Part shown: in pieces, positions 58,044 to 64,000 of the stretch | Layout of the letters: the number at the start of each line of letters is the position of its first letter | How positions within the stretch are numbered: position 1 is the first letter of the stretch | From: Dysosmobacter sp. Marseille-Q4140 | GTDB taxonomy: Bacteria; Bacillota; Clostridia; Oscillospirales; Oscillospiraceae | Length of the DNA stretch: 64,000 nt | Reading direction: 5' to 3' | Assembly: GCA_018228705.1 (NCBI GenBank) | Contig: CP073694.1 | Location: forward strand, 3,038,001 to 3,102,000 | Program-made: the position numbers and the translations under genes | Notes under the pieces: generated by a model | What the model was told of the DNA's origin: nothing | Seen by the model: the letters and a program-made list of their open reading frames with translations, nothing else | Databases searched by the model: none

Positions 58044-59732
58044 TTACAGGCTGTTGGCCTCGTCCACCACCTTGCGGATGGCGTCGGCGGCGTCGGCAGG
58101 GAGCTTGTTGAAGCCGCCCTCGGCGCTCTCCAGACCGGTGACATAGTTCAGCCGGTCCTGCATCCGGGCCTTCAGCTGGGCCACATAGTCCTTGTCGCTG
58201 AGGTCCGGCACAAAGCCCTCCCACTCCAGGATCTCGATATCCTCGAAGGGGCCCCAGGGTTTGAACTGGGCCTTGCCTTCCACCACGGCCTCCAGGATCC
58301 CCAGAGTGTCCTCCTTCTGGACCTTCTTGCCCATGAAGTCGCCGGTGTTGATGATGTAGCAGGCCACGTTCTTCTCCGCCACCAGCTTCTTGAACTTCTC
58401 ATAGTCGTTGGCCAGGGGATAGGTGCGGAAGGGGTTGGCGTAGGGCTCCACCACCAGGGCGTTGGGGTCCACGCCCTCCTTCAGCCGCTCGGCGCTGGAG
58501 CGCTTGGTGGCCAGCGTCGCGCCCATGACGGAGGCCAGGGAGGCGCCCTTGAGCTTGACGATGGGGGGGATGGTGGGATCCTTCATGATCCAGAAGATGG
58601 CATTGACCGGGGAGTCGATCTTATCCACCCGGTTGGGGGACCACAGCTTGGACTTGATGGCCCGGCCGTTGCCGTTGCGGATGTCCTCGGTGACGCAGAC
58701 GACCTTGCCGTCCTCATCCAGGGTGGCGGAACAGTTCTGCACCGTCAGCAGATACTTGTTGTCCGGCGCGTCCACGGGATAGTCGGAGGTCTTATCGAAA
58801 TAGGTGGGCTCCAGGGCGATGGAGGCGCAGGTATCGGTGTTGATGATGAAGGCGTCGTCGTGGAGGACCTTGATGGAGGGGTACTTACCGTCGTGCTTGG
58901 CGTGGGTCAGGGTGGACTTGCCGGAGCCGCTGAGGCCGAACACCGCCGCCACGTACTTGCTGCCGTTGTCCAGGGTGTACTCCTTCTGGCCGCCGTGGCA
59001 GGAGGCGTAGCCGTTGCGGTTGGCGATGGCCCAGGCTAGCGTTAGCGTACCCTTCTTGTGCTCGCCGAAGTAGCGCATGCCCAGAATGGCGGCGCAGTTG
59101 GTATCGGTGTTGAAGTAGCACAGGCACTTGGGGTCGCACACGGCCTCCTGGCCCGGGGCGCCGGTCCACTGGGGATCGGAGAAGATGTACACGTCGGGCT
59201 CCTTGCCGTCGCCGATGGGCTTGGAGGCCTTGTACATCTTGGTGTACTGATCGGACATGTACTGGAAGTTCAGCATCCAGTTGTACAGCAGGTTCTCCTC
59301 CCCCTCGGGGATCAGCAGGTGGGCTTTCACCATGAACTCCGGGTCCAGGCCGATGTAGACCTGGGCGTGGTACATGGTCTTCCAGCGGGTGTCGTAGACC
59401 GCGTCCATGAGGATCTTGTCCAGCGCGGCGGTAATGACACCCTCCTTGCCGGTGATCCGACGGGCAGGGGCGTACCGGCCGGTGATGGAGCCGTCGTTGA
59501 ACAGCAGGACCTTGGCGTCCGGCTCCAGGCCGAATTCCTCGCCCCGGTAGACGGGCATGTCGGTGACCACGGTGCCGGGGGAGTTCTTTGCCAGCTCATA
59601 GGCCTCACGCAGGGTGTTGACCTTGATGACGTTGTTGCCGTAGAAGGGGGCCTCGATGATGGAGCGGGTCTTGGAGAACCCCACCTTGCCGGGGCCGATC
59701 TCGGTTCTGGGATAATAGGCTTTGGTAGACAT
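58044..59732 (-). CDS. pckA: Phosphoenolpyruvate carboxykinase (ATP)
   Basis: 562 aa. It interconverts oxaloacetate plus ATP with PEP, CO2 and ADP. The kinase-1a P-loop GLSGSGKST (about 269-277) and the kinase-2 region with LHDDAFIIN (about 292-300) are intact, as is the substrate site near RYAPAR. The length is slightly above the E. coli enzyme. In fermenting anaerobes it often runs toward oxaloacetate and conserves ATP; together with oxaloacetate decarboxylase at 7-10 kb it controls the PEP/oxaloacetate/pyruvate node (inference). RBS AGAAGGAGGAG. Confidence 0.96.
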   Translation of the reverse strand: MSTKAYYPRTEIGPGKVGFSKTRSIIEAPFYGNNVIKVNTLREAYELAKNSPGTVVTDMPVYRGEEFGLEPDAKVLLFNDGSITGRYAPARRITGKEGVITAALDKILMDAVYDTRWKTMYHAQVYIGLDPEFMVKAHLLIPEGEENLLYNWMLNFQYMSDQYTKMYKASKPIGDGKEPDVYIFSDPQWTGAPGQEAVCDPKCLCYFNTDTNCAAILGMRYFGEHKKGTLTLAWAIANRNGYASCHGGQKEYTLDNGSKYVAAVFGLSGSGKSTLTHAKHDGKYPSIKVLHDDAFIINTDTCASIALEPTYFDKTSDYPVDAPDNKYLLTVQNCSATLDEDGKVVCVTEDIRNGNGRAIKSKLWSPNRVDKIDSPVNAIFWIMKDPTIPPIVKLKGASLASVMGATLATKRSSAERLKEGVDPNALVVEPYANPFRTYPLANDYEKFKKLVAEKNVACYIINTGDFMGKKVQKEDTLGILEAVVEGKAQFKPWGPFEDIEILEWEGFVPDLSDKDYVAQLKARMQDRLNYVTGLESAEGGFNKLPADAADAIRKVVDEANSL

Positions 59733-59764
59733 AACAACTCCTCCTTCTAAGGTTTGGAAATTCG

Positions 59765-59806
59765 ATAGTTAAAACTTACTATACAGCGGATTTCCTAAAA
59801 ATGCAA
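59765..59806 (-). promoter_or_regulatory. pckA promoter with inverted repeat
   Basis: On the minus strand, TTGCAT (59801-59806) and TATAGT (59778-59783) are separated by 17 bp. ATAGT-N8-ACTAT (59765-59782) overlaps the -10 box and the start site, a possible operator. Confidence 0.72.
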
Positions 59807-59830
59807 GCAAAAAAACGATTGCTTTCGTGA

Positions 59831-60691
59831 TTATATCAAAAATTTTGACAAAATCTCCGATAGACGTGCAAATTCCTCCAAAGTCAGCCGCTCGCCGCGG
59901 ACGTCGGCGGGAAGGCCGCACTCCGCCAGGGCCTGCTGGACCTGCTGGCGGCTGATGCCGGGCAGGGCGGAGGAGAGAGAGTTGGCCAGGGTCTTGCGCC
60001 GCAGCAGGAAGCCGCCCCGGACGCAGCGGAAGAAGAAGTCCTCGTCGGCCACGGTCACGGCGGGCTGGTCCCGGCGGACACAGCGCATGACGGCGGAGGT
60101 CACCTTGGGCGGCGGCAGGAATTTCTCCGGCGGTACGTCAAAGAGGTACTCCGTCTCCATCCGGTATTGGAGGAACAAGGAGAAGGCGCCGCCCTGGCCG
60201 GAGCCCTGGGACGCGCACAGCCGCTGGGCCACTTCCCGCTGGATCATGACGGTGACGGCGCGGAAGCAGTCTGTCAGTGCCAGCTTTTCCAGCACCGGCG
60301 TGGTGATGTTATAGGGCAGATTGGCGCAGACCATGGGGGTCAGGCCGGCGAACTTCTCCGCCGCCAGGGCATTGAGGTCCAGTTTCAGCACGTCGCCCGG
60401 CACGATCTCCACGTTGGGGAAGGGGGCCATAGTCTCCGCCAGCACTGGCAGCAGCGTCCGGTCCAGCTCCACGGCCACCACCTTTCCGGCCCGCTGGGCC
60501 AGCTCCGCCGTCAGGGGTCCGATGCCGGGGCCGATCTCCAGCACGCCGCAGCTCCCGTCCGCGCCGGAGGCCTCCGCGATGGCGGCGGGCACCGCCGGGT
60601 CGATGAGGAAGTTCTGGCCCATGGATTTGGAGAAATGAAATCCGTGGCGGCCCAGCAGGGCCCGGATCTCGTCGCGGTCACAGAGGTTCAT
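59831..60691 (-). CDS. rsmA: 16S rRNA (adenine1518/1519) dimethyltransferase
   Basis: 286 aa. It dimethylates two adjacent adenines in the 16S helix 45 loop, using SAM. The N-terminus has SKSMGQNFLID (about 21-31), motif I is LEIGPGIGPLT (about 51-61), the acidic SAM contact VAVELDR follows, and catalytic motif IV is NLPYNITTPV (about 120-129). The C-terminal helical domain is complete. ATG 60691 matches the family start; in-frame upstream codons would run into the promoter. Confidence 0.96.
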   Translation of the reverse strand: MNLCDRDEIRALLGRHGFHFSKSMGQNFLIDPAVPAAIAEASGADGSCGVLEIGPGIGPLTAELAQRAGKVVAVELDRTLLPVLAETMAPFPNVEIVPGDVLKLDLNALAAEKFAGLTPMVCANLPYNITTPVLEKLALTDCFRAVTVMIQREVAQRLCASQGSGQGGAFSLFLQYRMETEYLFDVPPEKFLPPPKVTSAVMRCVRRDQPAVTVADEDFFFRCVRGGFLLRRKTLANSLSSALPGISRQQVQQALAECGLPADVRGERLTLEEFARLSEILSKFLI

Positions 60692-60732
60692 GGTGAGGTT
60701 CCGCCTTTCCGCAAAGTTGACTGTTTGAGTAC

Positions 60733-60760
60733 AGTATACCAGAAACGGAGCCGGTTGCAT
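60733..60760 (-). promoter_or_regulatory. Candidate promoter of rsmA
   Basis: On the minus strand, ATGCAA (60755-60760), 16 bp, TATACT (60733-60738). The -10 is good, the -35 only partial. Confidence 0.5.
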
Positions 60761-60773
60761 AGCGCCGCGGACA

Positions 60774-60807
60774 GAAAAACTCCCCGGCAGCCAAAGCTGC
60801 CGGGGAG
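60774..60807 (-). terminator. Terminator of the G5/3D protein gene
   Basis: An 11-bp perfect stem CTCCCCGGCAG/CTGCCGGGGAG, with five T residues following on the minus strand. Confidence 0.93.
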
Positions 60808-60826
60808 AAAACTGCATCGGGGAGGA

Positions 60827-61861
60827 TCACTCCAGGATATAGACGGTACAGCCCCGCCGACCGAAGTTGATGCACTCCTGATAGGTTTCGTAGTACAGAT
60901 CCACGATGTTGCCCCGGACGCCGGTGTCCTCGGCCACGGCCAGGCCGTAGACCACCGAGCCGTCGTTGGAGACGATATACATCCGGGTACCCAGCGGGAT
61001 CACGCTCTTGTCCACGGCCACGGTGCCCACCCGCACGAAGGTGCCGGTAGCGGTGGTGTAGTCCGCTCCGCCGTGTCCGGCGGTGTAGGCGGTGGCGGTC
61101 ATGGACTTGACGCCGGAGAAGGAGAGGACGGTGCCGTCCGTCAGGGTCAGGGTACCGCTGCCGTCGGCATTTTTTGCCACGCTGGCGATGCCCTCATTGA
61201 CGTTGACAGCAGTCTCAGAGGCGGTGCCGTACTCTATGATCTCATTGACCACAGTGCTGTCCAGCTCCTCCACGAACTGGCGGGACAGCTCCTGGCCGTT
61301 GGACCAGACGATCTCATAGATGGAGGTGCGCACGCCGTTGGCGCCTTCCTGGACCACCTGTTCCGTGCCCTCCTTCATGGAGGGGTTGGCCACCCGGATG
61401 GTCTCGTAGGGCACATCCTCCGTGACCTCCTCGTAGTAGGTCAGTTCGGAGCCCACGGTGACCTCCACCTGATCCCCGGACACATCCACGGCCACCATTT
61501 CCAGGGGGCCGGGGGTGATGTGAAGACGGCTGAGCAGCTTGGAGACGGTCTCGCTTCGGGCCTGGGTGGTGAGGACCTCGCCGTTGTGGCGGACCACCAC
61601 CGTCTGCTTGGAGGTCAGGGTCAGATCGTAACCCTCCTGCCCGCTGGACAAGTAGACCAGCTGGGAGGAGATCTCCCTGACCTGGGAGGACGCGTCATCG
61701 AGAATGATGGCGGAGTCCTCGGCGCCGGTGAGAATATACAGAGCGTTGGCGTGATCCATGGTGATCCAGCTGACGCTCACCACCGTGGCCGCCACAAACA
61801 GGGGCAGGCCATAGCGCCGCTTGAGGTGATGCAGTTTTTTGAGCAGGTTTGTTCTGTTCAA
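60827..61861 (-). CDS. G5 and 3D domain cell-wall protein (YabE/Rpf-like)
   Basis: 344 aa from TTG 61861. An N-terminal membrane anchor or signal (about 16-37) is followed by DUF348-like repeats (with SKQTVVVRHNGE), a G5 domain (about 130-210, with TYYEEVTEDVPYETIRV), and a C-terminal 3D domain (about 255-344). The 3D domain carries conserved Asp residues seen as GTFVRVGTVAVDKSVIPLGT, AEDTGV and VDLYY. 3D domains are lytic transglycosylase-type catalytic modules of resuscitation-promoting/YabE proteins that cleave peptidoglycan. TTG was chosen because AGGAGG lies 8 bases upstream. A perfect promoter and a structured leader precede it. Confidence 0.92.
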   Translation of the reverse strand: MNRTNLLKKLHHLKRRYGLPLFVAATVVSVSWITMDHANALYILTGAEDSAIILDDASSQVREISSQLVYLSSGQEGYDLTLTSKQTVVVRHNGEVLTTQARSETVSKLLSRLHITPGPLEMVAVDVSGDQVEVTVGSELTYYEEVTEDVPYETIRVANPSMKEGTEQVVQEGANGVRTSIYEIVWSNGQELSRQFVEELDSTVVNEIIEYGTASETAVNVNEGIASVAKNADGSGTLTLTDGTVLSFSGVKSMTATAYTAGHGGADYTTATGTFVRVGTVAVDKSVIPLGTRMYIVSNDGSVVYGLAVAEDTGVRGNIVDLYYETYQECINFGRRGCTVYILE

Positions 61862-61884
61862 AGTGTTACCTCCTGAATGGTCTT

Positions 61885-61964
61885 CCTCTCTCTCATTTTT
61901 TCCCAAATGAGGAGAGCCCATACAAGGCTCTCTCAGAGAAAAAACATTTTGTAACTTTTGTTAC
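61885..61964 (-). promoter_or_regulatory. Structured leader of the G5/3D gene
   Basis: Three short stem-loops lie in the roughly 115-base 5' UTR: GTAAC/GTTAC (61951-61964), GAGAGCC/GGCTCTC (61912-61932), and CTCATTT/AAATGAG (about 61892-61911). Related genes are often controlled by c-di-AMP (ydaO) riboswitches, but its conserved sequence was not recognised here. Confidence 0.45.
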
Positions 61965-61983
61965 CGTTTGGAAAACTGGGGTT

Positions 61984-62012
61984 AGTATACACCCAACTCC
62001 CACTCTTGTCAA
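61984..62012 (-). promoter_or_regulatory. Promoter of the G5/3D gene
   Basis: On the minus strand, TTGACA (62007-62012), 17 bp, TATACT (61984-61989). Confidence 0.88.
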
Positions 62013-62131
62013 GTTTTTGCCGGGAAACAGATGTTATGTCTCCCACCTCGGACACTTTTTCGACAATTCCTTCTCAAAAACGATTTCCACAAAAATACAA
62101 AAGTGTAACAAAAAAATAACACCTGGAAACG

Positions 62132-62162
62132 AAAAAAGCCGCCCCGACTCTGTCGGGGCGGC
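62132..62162 (-). terminator. Terminator of the copper operon
   Basis: An 11-bp perfect stem GCCGCCCCGAC/GTCGGGGCGGC with six T residues following on the minus strand. Confidence 0.94.
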
Positions 62163-62175
62163 AGGAGGGACCGGG

Positions 62176-62370
62176 TCAGGCCACGGTGGGGGTGAAGCCC
62201 AGGTCCTCCAGTTCGCTCAGGGCGGTCTTGACGCAGTTGTCGCAGCCGTCGATGGTGACGGTCTTGGTCTCCAGGCTCACCTGGAACTTCAGGCCGGCGG
62301 CGGTCAGGGCGTTGGTGATGCGCTTGACGCAGTTCTCGCACATCATGTCGGGGACGGAAATGACAGTCAT
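62176..62370 (-). CDS. CopZ-like heavy-metal-associated (HMA) protein
   Basis: 64 aa, a single HMA fold. The metal site MMCENCVKR at residues 9-17 is the usual CxxC. A second CxxC pair (GCDNCVKT, about 42-49) is unusual for CopZ and may bind another ion or form a dimer site. The protein would deliver Cu(I) to the adjacent CopA. RBS ATAGGAGG precedes the ATG. Third gene of copA-csoR-copZ. Confidence 0.9.
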   Translation of the reverse strand: MTVISVPDMMCENCVKRITNALTAAGLKFQVSLETKTVTIDGCDNCVKTALSELEDLGFTPTVA

Positions 62371-62417
62371 TTGAAATTCCTCCTATATCAAATAAATGAA
62401 TGACGGTGAAACGCGGC

Positions 62418-62735
62418 TCAGCGCATCATGCGCTGGATGGTGGTCACCAGCTCGTCCACCACCTCCAGCTTGCCGGACTGGATGTCCTGCACCACGCAGG
62501 TGTGGATGTGGCTGCTGAGCAGCTCCCGGGAGAAGGCGTTGAGGGCGGACTGGATGGCGGACACCTGGGTGAGGATGTCCACGCAGTAGGCGTCCTTCTC
62601 CACCATGCCCCGGACGCCCCGGACCTGGCCCTCGATGCGGTTCAGGCGCCGGATCAGGGCGTCGTATTCCGCCTGCTGGCGGTGCTTGTGGCGGCAGAGG
62701 CACTCCTCCGCCGGGGCGGTGATCTCATGTTCCAT
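62418..62735 (-). CDS. csoR: CsoR family copper-sensing repressor
   Basis: 105 aa, helical. The Cu(I) ligands match the family C-H-C triad: Cys in DAYCVDIL (about 50), and His and Cys in SSHIHTCV (about 75-79). LNRIEGQVRGVRGMVE is the conserved first helix block. Apo-CsoR represses, and copper binding releases DNA. The N-terminal 20 residues contain additional CxC/His residues (CLCRHKHRQ) that may tune metal affinity. AAGGAGG precedes ATG 62735. Confidence 0.93.
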   Translation of the reverse strand: MEHEITAPAEECLCRHKHRQQAEYDALIRRLNRIEGQVRGVRGMVEKDAYCVDILTQVSAIQSALNAFSRELLSSHIHTCVVQDIQSGKLEVVDELVTTIQRMMR

Positions 62736-62767
62736 AGTGAACCTCCTTTTTTCTCCAAGGTGCGGCG

Positions 62768-64000
62768 TCACAGCTTGGCCCGGCCCAGCCGCAGGGCGTT
62801 GCCCACCACGCAGACAGAGCTGAGGCTCATGGCCGCTCCGGCAAACATGGGGGAGAGCAGGGGGCCGCCGAAGGGGACCAGCAGCCCCGCCGCGATGGGG
62901 ATGCCGACGGTGTTGTAGCAGAAGGCCCAGAACAGGTTCTCCTTGATGTCCCGCAGGGTCAGACGGCTCAGCCGCAGGGCCCGGGGCACGTCCTGGAGGT
63001 CCGAGCGCATCAGCACGATATCAGCGGACTCGATGGCGATGTCGCTGCCGCTGCCGATGGCGCAGCCCACGGTGGCGGCAGTGAGGGCAGGGGCGTCGTT
63101 GATGCCGTCGCCCACCATCATCACCGTGCGGCCCTGGGCCTGGAGCCGCTCCACCACTCCGGCCTTCTCCTCCGGCAGCACCTCGGCAATCACCTCGTCC
63201 ACGCCCACCAGGGCGCCGATGTGGTCAGCGGCGGCCCGGTTGTCGCCGGTGAGGAGCACGGTGCGGATGCCCAGTTCTTTCATCTTGGCAATGGCGGCGG
63301 CGCTGGTGTCCTTCACCGGGTCCGCCACGGAGATCAGGCCCAGCAGCCGTCCGTCCCGGGCGAAGTACATGGGGGTCTGGCCCTGGGCGGCCAGGCGGTC
63401 CGCCTGCTCCGCGAGGGCGGAGACGTCCACGCCGCCCTCCTCCAGGAGGCGGCGGTTGCCCGCCAGGACCTCCGCGCCGTCCAGCCGGGCCCGGAGGCCC
63501 CGGCCGGAGAGGTTCTCAAAGTCCTCCGGACGGACGGACGGTACGAAGCCGTTCTCCCGGGCGTAGGCGGTGATGGCGGCGGCCAGCGGGTGGGCGCTGA
63601 CGGCCTCCACCGCCGCGGCCACCTCCAGCAGCTCCGCCTCCGCGCCGCCCAGCGGCACCACCTCCGTCACGGCGGGGGTACCCTCGGTGACGGTGCCGGT
63701 CTTGTCCAGCACCACCGTGTCCACGCTGTGGGTGATCTCCAGGATCTCGCCGGAGCGGATCAGGATGCCGTGTTTGGCGCCCAGTCCCGTGCCCACCATG
63801 ATGGCGGTGGGCGTGGCCAGACCCAACGCGCAGGGGCAGGCGATCACCAGCACGGAGGTGAACACCCGCAGTACGAAGGGCAGCTCCTGCCCGGCGATGG
63901 CCCAGACCACGGCGGCGATCAGTGCGATGGACATGACCACCGGCACGAACACCCCGGCCACCCGGTCCGCCACCTTGGAGATGGGGGCCTTACGGCCCTG
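62768..64000 (-). CDS. copA: Copper-translocating P-type ATPase, C-terminal part (gene cut by window end)
   Basis: 410 codons visible up to the window edge; the 5' part with HMA domain(s), actuator domain and first helices lies beyond 64000. Visible features are the CPC metal site in ACPCALGLATPTA, phosphorylation motif DKTGTVTEG, the SAHPLA nucleotide-binding motif, GDGINDAPAL, and the last helices with CYNTVGIP and AMSLSSVCVVGNALRL. The Asn/Tyr and MSxSS residues are typical of Cu(I)-specific pumps (class IB-1). It exports copper, and is co-transcribed with csoR and copZ. Confidence 0.95.
   Translation of the reverse strand, partial: QGRKAPISKVADRVAGVFVPVVMSIALIAAVVWAIAGQELPFVLRVFTSVLVIACPCALGLATPTAIMVGTGLGAKHGILIRSGEILEITHSVDTVVLDKTGTVTEGTPAVTEVVPLGGAEAELLEVAAAVEAVSAHPLAAAITAYARENGFVPSVRPEDFENLSGRGLRARLDGAEVLAGNRRLLEEGGVDVSALAEQADRLAAQGQTPMYFARDGRLLGLISVADPVKDTSAAAIAKMKELGIRTVLLTGDNRAAADHIGALVGVDEVIAEVLPEEKAGVVERLQAQGRTVMMVGDGINDAPALTAATVGCAIGSGSDIAIESADIVLMRSDLQDVPRALRLSRLTLRDIKENLFWAFCYNTVGIPIAAGLLVPFGGPLLSPMFAGAAMSLSSVCVVGNALRLGRAKL

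Overview
The window looks like a chromosomal segment of an anaerobic, fairly high-GC Firmicute, most probably an Oscillospiraceae-type gut Clostridium (inference). The support is a sodium-pumping oxaloacetate decarboxylase operon, a Rex repressor, a CsoR/CopZ/CopA copper module, type II pantothenate kinase, ATP-type PEP carboxykinase, a molybdenum-hydroxylase locus with MobA-like and ModE-like partners, clostridial sigma-70 promoters and strong GGAGG ribosome sites. All four tRNA genes carry a C in the first anticodon position (Lys CTT, Glu CTC, Arg CCG, Gln CTG), which fits a GC-rich codon preference.

Layout. 1-3.5 kb: distal part of an rRNA operon (23S, tRNA-Lys, tRNA-Glu, 5S) in which 5S has its own consensus promoter. 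3.6-7.0 kb: a PadR operon flanked by two copies of a HAAS-domain/membrane-protein gene pair, one copy frameshifted. 7.0-10.6 kb (minus): oadG, biotin carrier, oadB, oadA. 10.7-13.7 kb: sfsA, mntP and a sodium/solute symporter. 13.8-15.9 kb (minus): a Cys/Gly-rich micropeptide, an SLH surface protein and rex.

16-28 kb is the accessory stretch. It starts at tRNA-Arg and holds a Fic protein whose catalytic His is replaced by Pro, a single ORF joining a relaxase N-terminus to a complete tyrosine integrase, a MobC-like gene, small element-associated genes, a LysR/YeiH/flavoprotein unit, a decayed sigma/anti-sigma/sensor cassette and an IS1182-type insertion sequence. 28-36 kb: a GntR regulator with an SDR and a clear operator, YqeG phosphatase, EF-P, an acidic zinc-ribbon protein, an HD protein with CoaW, and pncB. 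36-43.5 kb: cardiolipin synthase, a TtcA-type enzyme, a 787-aa Sel1-repeat protein, tRNA-Gln, and a three-gene operon with a sigma-like protein and an Mrr-type nuclease. 43.5-46.7 kb: a TrkH/KtrB plus KtrA potassium system and thiamine diphosphokinase.

46.8-55.4 kb is a purine/N-heterocycle molybdenum-hydroxylase locus: a fused 850-aa enzyme, a three-subunit enzyme (Mo, FAD, 2Fe-2S), a cofactor nucleotidyltransferase and a ModE-like regulator. 55.5-62 kb: a ferredoxin-type aldo/keto reductase, small proteins, pckA, rsmA and a G5/3D cell-wall protein. 62.1-64 kb (minus): copZ, csoR and the 3' two-thirds of copA, which runs off the window.

The most unusual objects are the relaxase-integrase chimera (16813-18423), the His-to-Pro Fic protein, the independently promoted 5S gene, the duplicated HAAS module around padR, and the decayed sigma cassette. 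All coordinates and frames were read by eye; homology statements rest on recognised motifs, not on database searches.
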